A stretch of 64,000 bases of DNA from the NCBI RefSeq assembly GCF_000741695.1, contig NZ_JGZK01000006.1, positions 1 through 64,000 of the forward strand. The letters run 5' to 3'. Origin of the DNA: Bifidobacterium reuteri DSM 23975 (lineage in GTDB: Bacteria > Actinomycetota > Actinomycetes > Actinomycetales > Bifidobacteriaceae). The position numbers were made by a program, and so were the translations under genes. Shown here piece by piece: positions 56,631 through 64,000 of this stretch; position 1 is the first letter of the stretch, and each line of letters begins with the position of its first letter. Under the pieces are notes generated by a model, which saw nothing but the letters and a program-made list of their open reading frames with translations, made no database searches and was not told the origin of the DNA.

Positions 56631-58472
56631 ATGAATCGCCAACAGAGGTGGATCGGCGGAAAAAGGTGGCTTGGCGTCAGCCTTATCGCAGTAATTGCCA
56701 GCATCGCTACGGCTTTCGTGGTTCCCAACGCAATGGCGGGAGCCTCGGGAGCCGTTCCTTTTTCCGGCGACGATCCTGCTGCCGGCACACGCACGGTTAC
56801 TGTCGCGGATATTACCGACTTCCATGGCCATATCGAACGAGGTGCCGACGTAGCCACTGCTTTCACGCTGGCGAATGGGCACAATGCGGGCAATATGGTT
56901 GCAGTGTCAGCGGGTGATCTGGTGGGTGGTTCGCCATACGAATCGGCCGTGGCCAAAGATCGCCCCACTCTGGACATGGCTCGCGAATGGGGGCTGACGA
57001 TTTCCGCCGTGGGAAATCATGAATTCGACCGTTCGGTAGCCGATTTCAACAATCGCATCGCGGATCCCGCCAATGGCATCGACTGGCTGTGCGCCAACGT
57101 TTCGGCAGCCAACAAAGCGGCGGATGGCAAGCTCAGCAGAGTCAAGGATTACACGATTCGCACGGTCAACGGCAAGCGTATCGGGTTCGTGGGGGCGCTC
57201 ACCGATGCGCTCGGCTCGGTCGCCACGCCGCAGATCACCCGTGACGCCGATTTGGGCGAGCGGGCCGTGGACGCCATCAACCGTGTTGCAGGTGATTTGA
57301 AGCGTTCTGGCAAAGTGGATGCCGTGGTGGCGTTGCTGCACGCGGATGCCTCCGCAGCCAAAGCAATCGGCCGCGATGTCGATTTGGTGTATGCCGGCCA
57401 CTCCCATGCCGTCAAGCAGATGATCACCGATGGCGGGGCACCGGTGTATGAAGCCGGAAGCTATGGCCAGGACATGGCCGTGCAGGATCTCATCATCACG
57501 GGGCATGGCAGCCGTGCCACAGTTCGAGTAGCCGATGTGGATCTCGGCAATGGCACCGGCCAGACCAATGTGCGGGGCGTGCTCGGCATAGATGGCCTGA
57601 ATGGTCATTCGGTGCGACAGGCGGCGTGGATGTCGGCAGGCGCGGACGCCAATGGTATGGTTGCTCGTGCGGAGCGCACCTATGCCGCCGCGCAGGCTCA
57701 TGCGGATACCGTCGGCGAAGAGACCGTGGGGTCTCTTGCCAAGGGCAAGAATTTCGACAAAAGGACGTCGCCGGGACGTGAGGGTTCCGTGGGCATGCTG
57801 GTGGCGGACGCCAATAGATTGTCTATCATGAGGCATGTCTATGCCGGCAACAGGTTGCCGGTGGTCGGTTTCTCCAATGACGGCAGCCTTCGCACGGATC
57901 GGCTCGACCTGAATAGGGACGGTTCGGTGACGGTGCGAGAGGTGGACAGTCTTCTGGCGCTGCAATTCAAAGCCGCCCATGAGACGCTGACCGGCCGTAT
58001 GCTCAAAGCGGTGCTTGCCCAACAGTTCGGCAGCAAAGACGGGCGGATAGAACGCCGGCCGCTGGGCATTTCCTCCAATGTGGCATATCACTATGTGGTA
58101 TGCGGTGGGGAGAACGGTGCACAGCCTGCGGTCTGTGAACAGGACACGGACTCGTCTAAGGACTCCGGTGCAGGTTCGGAAGCTGATGGGACACAGCATG
58201 ACGATGCCGTGTCAAAGGCCGAGGAAGCGTATGAGAAAGCCCCGGTTCGCATCGTGGACCTGACGATCGACGGTACTTCGATTTCCGATGATGATCTGGT
58301 GATCATCGCATCCAACTCATATCTCCTGCAAGGCGGAGACTCCTTCTCAGCATTCCGCGCAGGCAGCAACTACGGCGAACTCGACATGCCATACAGCCAG
58401 CCGCTTATCGAGTATCTTGCCGCTCATCCTCTGGTACGGCCAGAAGTCCCTGTGACAGGTACCCAGGCCTGA
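56631..58472 (+). CDS. secreted 5'-nucleotidase/metallophosphatase
   Basis: A 613-aa exported enzyme. A signal peptide (WLGVSLIAVIASIATAFVVPNAMAG, about 13-37) precedes the calcineurin-like metallophosphatase domain with DITDFHGH, GDLVGG, GNHEFD and the late H-x-H pair (AGHSHA). The 5_nucleotid_C domain follows, with an acidic linker (about 515-545). It should dephosphorylate extracellular nucleotides. No LPXTG or lipobox anchor. ATG 56631 is preceded by AAGGTAGG. Confidence 0.88.
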   Translation: MNRQQRWIGGKRWLGVSLIAVIASIATAFVVPNAMAGASGAVPFSGDDPAAGTRTVTVADITDFHGHIERGADVATAFTLANGHNAGNMVAVSAGDLVGGSPYESAVAKDRPTLDMAREWGLTISAVGNHEFDRSVADFNNRIADPANGIDWLCANVSAANKAADGKLSRVKDYTIRTVNGKRIGFVGALTDALGSVATPQITRDADLGERAVDAINRVAGDLKRSGKVDAVVALLHADASAAKAIGRDVDLVYAGHSHAVKQMITDGGAPVYEAGSYGQDMAVQDLIITGHGSRATVRVADVDLGNGTGQTNVRGVLGIDGLNGHSVRQAAWMSAGADANGMVARAERTYAAAQAHADTVGEETVGSLAKGKNFDKRTSPGREGSVGMLVADANRLSIMRHVYAGNRLPVVGFSNDGSLRTDRLDLNRDGSVTVREVDSLLALQFKAAHETLTGRMLKAVLAQQFGSKDGRIERRPLGISSNVAYHYVVCGGENGAQPAVCEQDTDSSKDSGAGSEADGTQHDDAVSKAEEAYEKAPVRIVDLTIDGTSISDDDLVIIASNSYLLQGGDSFSAFRAGSNYGELDMPYSQPLIEYLAAHPLVRPEVPVTGTQA

Positions 58473-58544
58473 GCGCAAGCCGTCTGCTTTCGGCTCTCCG
58501 GTGGTCTGCCTTGCGACGATTGCCAGAGTATCGGCCCCTATGAC

Positions 58545-58584
58545 GAGTGAAGCCCGGCACTTACTTACGTACCGGGCTTCACTC
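58545..58584. terminator. bidirectional hairpin after the nucleotidase gene
   Basis: GAGTGAAGCCCGG (58545-58557) pairs with CCGGGCTTCACTC (58572-58584), 13 bp. Confidence 0.75.
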
Positions 58585-58588
58585 ATAC

Positions 58589-58629
58589 CAGCAGGGTCTT
58601 GACGCGGATATGCAGTCAAGACCCTGCTG
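58589..58629. terminator. second bidirectional hairpin, before the DUF349 stop
   Basis: CAGCAGGGTCTTGAC (58589-58603) pairs with GTCAAGACCCTGCTG (58615-58629), 15 bp, right next to the end of the minus-strand DUF349 gene. Confidence 0.75.
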
Positions 58630-58634
58630 CAATC

Positions 58635-60086
58635 TTACTTGATGGCGTTCAGCCACTGCTCCTTGGTGGCCTTCTCGGCTTCGAGCTTGGCCTTCTTCTT
58701 CTCATCCGTTTCAGCGGCGATCTTGGCGTCGAGCTCTGCAAGCTGGGCGTTCAGTTGCTCCTCGAAGCTGGACTTTCGCGCATCGGCCTCAGGATCGGAC
58801 TGCTTCCACGCGGCGTCCTCGACGGACTTGATCTGCTTGTCCACGGCATCCAGACGGTTCTCGATGCGGCGCATGTCCTCACGAGGCACGTAGCCGATCT
58901 GATCCCATTCCTCTTGGATCTTGGCGAGTTCCTGACGGGCCTTCTTGGCTTCGTCGTCGGTCTTCACCGGCACCAAGGCCTCGGCCTTGACCAGCAGCTC
59001 CTCCTTCTTGGCCAGATTCTCCTTCTCCGCGGTGTTCATCTGGTCGCGGTCGGCCTGGCGGGCGTTGAAGAAGGTGTCAGCGGCCTCGCGGAACTTGGTC
59101 CACAGCTCATCGTCCTCGGTGCGGCCGGCACGACCGGCCTTCTTCCAGCGGTCCATCAGATCGTTGAACTTGCGGGAGGTCTCTCCCCATGCAGTGGAAT
59201 CCTTGAGCTCGTTGGCCTCGGCGATGATCGCTTCCTTGACCTCTTTTGCATGGTTGCGTTCGTTGTCGCGAGCCTGAGCCCACTTGCGACGGGCCTGGTT
59301 GAAGGTGGTGCGGGCGGCGGAGAAGCGCTTCCACAGCGCTTCGGCCTCGGGCTTGTCGATTCGGGTGGTGGTGCGCTGGTGGTTCTGCCATTCGTCGAAC
59401 AGGGTACGGAACTTATCGGCGGTGGAACGCCAGTTGGTGTTGTCACCCAAGGATGCGGCCAGCGCTTCGGCCTTCTCCACAATGGCGGTACGCTCGGCAA
59501 CGGCCTTGGCGATGGCGGCTTTGCGGGCTTCGGCCAATTCGGTCTTCTTGGCCTCACCGGCGGCCTTCAGTTCCTCGAACTGCGCCTTCAGCGCGGCGAT
59601 ATCGCCTACGACCGCGGGCTCGTTCGTCTCCTCGCCCAGCAGCTTGAGCGATTCGTCGATTTCACGGGCCTTGATGTTGGCGGAAGACAGACGGCCGGCG
59701 AACAGGTCAAGCTTGGCCTTGAGATCCAGGAAGCGACGGGCGTACAGCGCCAGAGCCTCTTCCTTGGAAACGTCAGGGAACTGGCCGACTTCGCGTTCGC
59801 CCTCGCCTTCCTTGACGAATACGGCACCATTGTCGTCCACGCGTCCGAATGCCTCGGAGGCCTTGACATCTGCGTCAGTGTAGGCGGTGGAGGTGGTGGT
59901 CGGAGCTGCGGTGTGCTGCTTGGCCGGCGTCTTCTTGGCGAAGGCGGCGGGGGAGGGGGCATGCGGCTTCGGCATTGAGGCAGGGGTCGGAGTCGGTTTG
60001 GCCTCGCTGACCGCGGGTGCGGGTGTCGTTGCCTGCTCTTCGGTTGCAGCGGTGTTTTCGGTTTCGGTGACAGTCTCGTCGGCCAT
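58635..60086 (-). CDS. DUF349 family protein
   Basis: A 483-aa charged, helical protein with repeated DUF349 units in the body (each about 70 residues, with W near the start, e.g. NTNWRSTADKFRTLFDEWQ, STAWGETSRKFNDLMDRWK) after a low-complexity N-terminus of about 70 residues rich in Ala, Thr and Pro. The function is not known; cytosolic coiled-coil-like. ATG 60086 follows AAGGAGC. It is divergent from hisS. Confidence 0.88.
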   Translation of the reverse strand: MADETVTETENTAATEEQATTPAPAVSEAKPTPTPASMPKPHAPSPAAFAKKTPAKQHTAAPTTTSTAYTDADVKASEAFGRVDDNGAVFVKEGEGEREVGQFPDVSKEEALALYARRFLDLKAKLDLFAGRLSSANIKAREIDESLKLLGEETNEPAVVGDIAALKAQFEELKAAGEAKKTELAEARKAAIAKAVAERTAIVEKAEALAASLGDNTNWRSTADKFRTLFDEWQNHQRTTTRIDKPEAEALWKRFSAARTTFNQARRKWAQARDNERNHAKEVKEAIIAEANELKDSTAWGETSRKFNDLMDRWKKAGRAGRTEDDELWTKFREAADTFFNARQADRDQMNTAEKENLAKKEELLVKAEALVPVKTDDEAKKARQELAKIQEEWDQIGYVPREDMRRIENRLDAVDKQIKSVEDAAWKQSDPEADARKSSFEEQLNAQLAELDAKIAAETDEKKKAKLEAEKATKEQWLNAIK

Positions 60087-60153
60087 GGCCAGCTCCTTAC
60101 AAGCGTAGTGTGAGTGGGTGGAAGCGCCTCGGATGCCGACAATTGGCATGGCG

Positions 60154-60186
60154 TTGACGCAACCCTCACCTATTATATTGATTTCG
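60154..60186 (+). promoter_or_regulatory. probable leaderless promoter of hisS
   Basis: TATATT (60174-60179) lies 6 bp before the GTG start (60186), with no ribosome binding site between; TTGACG (60154-60159) lies 14 bp upstream of the -10, a short spacer. This fits transcription starting at the start codon. Confidence 0.55.
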
Positions 60187-61577
60187 TGGCTAAAGGTGCA
60201 TCAATATCAGGATTCCCGGAGTGGCTCCCCTCCGAACGTGTTGTGGAGCAGCGTGTCATCGATACGCTTCGTAAGGTTTTTGAGCTCAATGGCTTTATCG
60301 GCATTGAGACCAGAGCGGTGGAAACTGGCGCTTCCCTGCTGAAAAAAGGCGAGACCAGCAAAGAGATTTACCTGCTGAGCCGTCTGCAGGAGGTCGGTCA
60401 TGAATCCGACACTCCGATTGAGGATCGTCTCGGACTGCACTTTGATCTGACCGTTCCGCTGAGCCGGTATGTGGTGGAGCATTCCGGCGATCTGGCCTTC
60501 CCGTTCAAGCGCTGGCAGATTCAGAAGGTCTGGCGCGGCGAGCGCCCCCAGGAAGGCCGCTTCCGCGAGTTCGTCCAGGCGGATATCGATGTGATCGGTG
60601 CCGGCGAGCTGCCCGACCATTATGAAGTGGAACTGCCGCTGGTCATGGTCTCTGCGCTGGAGGAACTCCGTGCGTTCGGCCTGCCGAAGGCCACGGTGCA
60701 CGCCAACAACCGCAAGCTGTCCGAAGGTTTCTACTGCGGACTGGGGCTGACGGACATCGAGGGCGTGCTGCGTGAGATCGACAAGCTTGACAAGATCGGT
60801 GCCGATGAAGTGACCAAACTGTTGGTCGAAACCTGTGGTGCCACTGAAGCGCAGGCCCGGGCATGCCTTGAACTCGCAGACCTGACCGCCGCCGACGGCG
60901 CCGAGCTGGCCGCCAAGTTCGATGAGCTGTGCGAGGCGCACGGCATCGCCAAGGATTCCGAGGCATACACGCTGGCCCGCCAGGGACTCGATACGCTGGC
61001 GATGATCGTGGATGAGGCCGCCGCCATCCGTCCGGGGTCGGTGATCGCGGACCTGAAGATCGCCCGTGGCCTTGATTACTACACCGGTTCCGTGTACGAG
61101 ACCTTCCTCGACGGCGCTGCATCCCTAGGCTCCATTTGCTCCGGTGGCCGCTATGACAACCTCGCCTCTCAGGGCAACCGCAAGTATCCGGGCGTGGGCC
61201 TGTCCATCGGCCTGAGCCGACTGGTGAGCTACATGCTGCATACCGCCGGTGCGCACGCCAATCGCGTCTCCCCGGCTGCAGTGCTTGTGGCGGTCTGGAA
61301 CGAGGAGGATCGCCCGGCTGCGAACCGCATCGCCGCCCAGCTGCGTGCCCGTGGCATCGCCACCGACGTGGCTCCCACCGCGGCAAAGCTCGGCAAGCAG
61401 ATTAAGTATGCGGACAAGCTCGGCATCCCGTACGTGTGGTTCCCGGCCAGCGCCACCGAAGGCGAGGAATCCACCGGTGACGAGGTCAAGAACATCGTCA
61501 CCGGCGAGCAGACCGCCGCCGATTGCACGTCGTGGGAGCCGGATACTGTGGTTGCCCAGCAAACCGTCGAAATCTGA
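60186..61577 (+). CDS. hisS: histidyl-tRNA synthetase
   Basis: A 463-aa class II synthetase. Motif 2 is visible as [28 protein letters not shown], the His-specific motif is [14 protein letters not shown] (about 295-308), and the anticodon-binding domain is C-terminal. The start is the GTG at 60186 in the sequence [10 protein letters not shown]; the longer frame starting 60114 overlaps the DUF349 promoter region. Followed 43 bp later by aspS, with which it may form an operon. Confidence 0.95.
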   Translation: MAKGASISGFPEWLPSERVVEQRVIDTLRKVFELNGFIGIETRAVETGASLLKKGETSKEIYLLSRLQEVGHESDTPIEDRLGLHFDLTVPLSRYVVEHSGDLAFPFKRWQIQKVWRGERPQEGRFREFVQADIDVIGAGELPDHYEVELPLVMVSALEELRAFGLPKATVHANNRKLSEGFYCGLGLTDIEGVLREIDKLDKIGADEVTKLLVETCGATEAQARACLELADLTAADGAELAAKFDELCEAHGIAKDSEAYTLARQGLDTLAMIVDEAAAIRPGSVIADLKIARGLDYYTGSVYETFLDGAASLGSICSGGRYDNLASQGNRKYPGVGLSIGLSRLVSYMLHTAGAHANRVSPAAVLVAVWNEEDRPAANRIAAQLRARGIATDVAPTAAKLGKQIKYADKLGIPYVWFPASATEGEESTGDEVKNIVTGEQTAADCTSWEPDTVVAQQTVEI

Positions 61578-61620
61578 CGTATTCGAATCATATTCGAGTC
61601 AAATCGAGGAGAAGCATATA

Positions 61621-63420
<1,800 letters not shown>

Positions 63421-63580
63421 GTGATGGAGTGTCCTCGTCGTTGCTTCGTGGTTGCAGCACTGCGGTGTTGCGACCGTAACGTGGCGGGGGACGCGCAAGT
63501 CGCCTGAACATATACAGTGCCCGTATGGCTTTGGCCGTGCGGGCACTTCGCGTATATGCCGGGCGTCTCGTGCCGGCGCC

Positions 63581-63723
63581 CACCGTGTAGGGATTGCCCC
63601 ACCATGTAGGGAATTTCCCATGGTGTAGGGAACTTCCCACCGTGTAGGGATGCAAAACGGCTTATTTCCGCCATTGTTCAAAAACGCATCCCTACATCAT
63701 GGGGAAATCCCTACACCGTGGGG
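63581..63723. repeat. cluster of short TGTAGGGA repeats, direct and inverted
   Basis: Units of about 19-20 bp of the form C(A)CC(G/A)TGTAGGGA(A/T)(T/C)T(T/G)CCC begin at 63581, 63600, 63620 and 63639 (the last is partial). Two inverted copies follow at 63686-63703 and 63701-63723. Copies four and five flank 32 bp and could form a hairpin. No conserved spacers of CRISPR type are present. Confidence 0.7.
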
Positions 63724-64000
63724 TTGTTGCGGGTGCGAACGGGCATCATTTTGCCTGCGTGCGCGCCGCTGGTGTTCGCCTTGACGTGCGTTGACCGCAA
63801 TCGTCGGGTCGGCCAGCGCTCGGAATGGGCGTTCCGGCCGGCCGGTGAGCGGAACCTGCAACGCGTTGGCGACATGCTGCGCGAATTCGCGCTGATTCGG
63901 CTCGTTCCACAGATCATCGGCGAACACCTCGATAACCGTCCATCCCATGGCCCGCAATTCGCGGCGTTTGCGCTGGTCCCGCACGTATTGGCTGCGGAAG
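63697..64000 (-). CDS. partial CDS, C-terminal end, possible DUF559/endonuclease-like protein
   Basis: The frame is open to the window edge on the minus strand and encodes at least 100 residues, FRSQYVRDQRKRRELRAMGW onward, then TVIEVFADDLWNEPNQREFAQHVANAL. R-D-x-x-R...L-R-x-x-G-W-x-V-I-E-V-F-A-D-D-L resembles the C-terminal part of Vsr/DUF559 nuclease-fold proteins, but this is not certain. The last residues (QQPHGVGISP) are encoded by the inverted repeat copy at 63701-63723, so the gene's 3' end is built from repeat sequence. Confidence 0.5.
   Translation of the reverse strand, partial: FRSQYVRDQRKRRELRAMGWTVIEVFADDLWNEPNQREFAQHVANALQVPLTGRPERPFRALADPTIAVNARQGEHQRRARRQNDARSHPQQPHGVGISP

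Noticed and set aside
63581-63723. CRISPR array at the TGTAGGGA repeats
   Set aside because: Units are nearly contiguous, vary in sequence and switch orientation; there are no unique spacers.

Overview
The window looks like a chromosome segment of a Bifidobacterium, most probably B. longum. It is GC-rich with strong G/C third-position bias, and it carries bifidobacterial markers: an isoleucyl-tRNA synthetase of the long, eukaryote-like IleS2 type; a pupylation locus (arc, dop, pup, pafA) with no 20S proteasome genes in view; a metK-rpoZ arrangement; and a CIRCE-controlled groEL. The species name is inferred from recognised proteins; no database was searched. Almost everything is core-genome housekeeping. 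I saw no prophage, insertion sequence, CRISPR array, tRNA or rRNA.

Layout. 1-8.3 kb: a TetR regulator divergent from a GH3 beta-glucosidase, then a MarR regulator in an overlapping operon with two ABC half-transporters that form an asymmetric heterodimeric exporter. 8.3-17.6 kb: a T-box leader and ileS, then metK and rpoZ (minus), ilvD (plus) and fmt (minus). 17.7-22.4 kb: a HAD phosphatase, priA, serB and a DedA membrane protein. 22.5-28.5 kb: the pupylation cluster arc-dop-(IMPase-like)-pup-pafA. 28.7-35.2 kb: hup, a large flippase-like membrane protein, purB, and a WxG-motif protein paired with a serine hydrolase. 35.5-40.7 kb: a six-gene, fully overlapping moxR-DUF58-VWA membrane operon. 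40.8-51 kb: ung, a LytR_C protein, a cold-shock gene, groEL, a WXG100 protein, a TPM-domain protein with a two-component system, then a second cold-shock gene and a DUF3027 protein. 51-64 kb: a tandem universal stress protein, clpC, an acetolactate-synthase-like enzyme, a secreted 5'-nucleotidase, a DUF349 protein, hisS-aspS, and a truncated gene running off the right edge.

How parts work together. PafA would attach Pup to target lysines, Dop would remove it, and ARC would unfold or remodel pupylated proteins; with no proteasome subunit here and no C-terminal docking motif on ARC, the pathway probably acts by sequestration or remodelling, or ends elsewhere. groEL and clpC are stress proteins, and groEL has two tandem CIRCE operators. 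ileS is under tRNA-Ile control.

The least explained parts are non-coding: a three-way-junction structure after the beta-glucosidase gene (3414-3505), a mirrored pair of about 48-bp palindromic units between ilvD and fmt (16371-16484), twin hairpins carrying DnaA-box-like sequence (35279-35382), a two-member dispersed palindrome family (17604-17711 and 28501-28583), and a repeat cluster at 63581-63723. Two genes carry apparent indels: a compensated pair inside ileS and one at the 5' end of a VWA gene. Both involve short homopolymers and could be sequencing errors.
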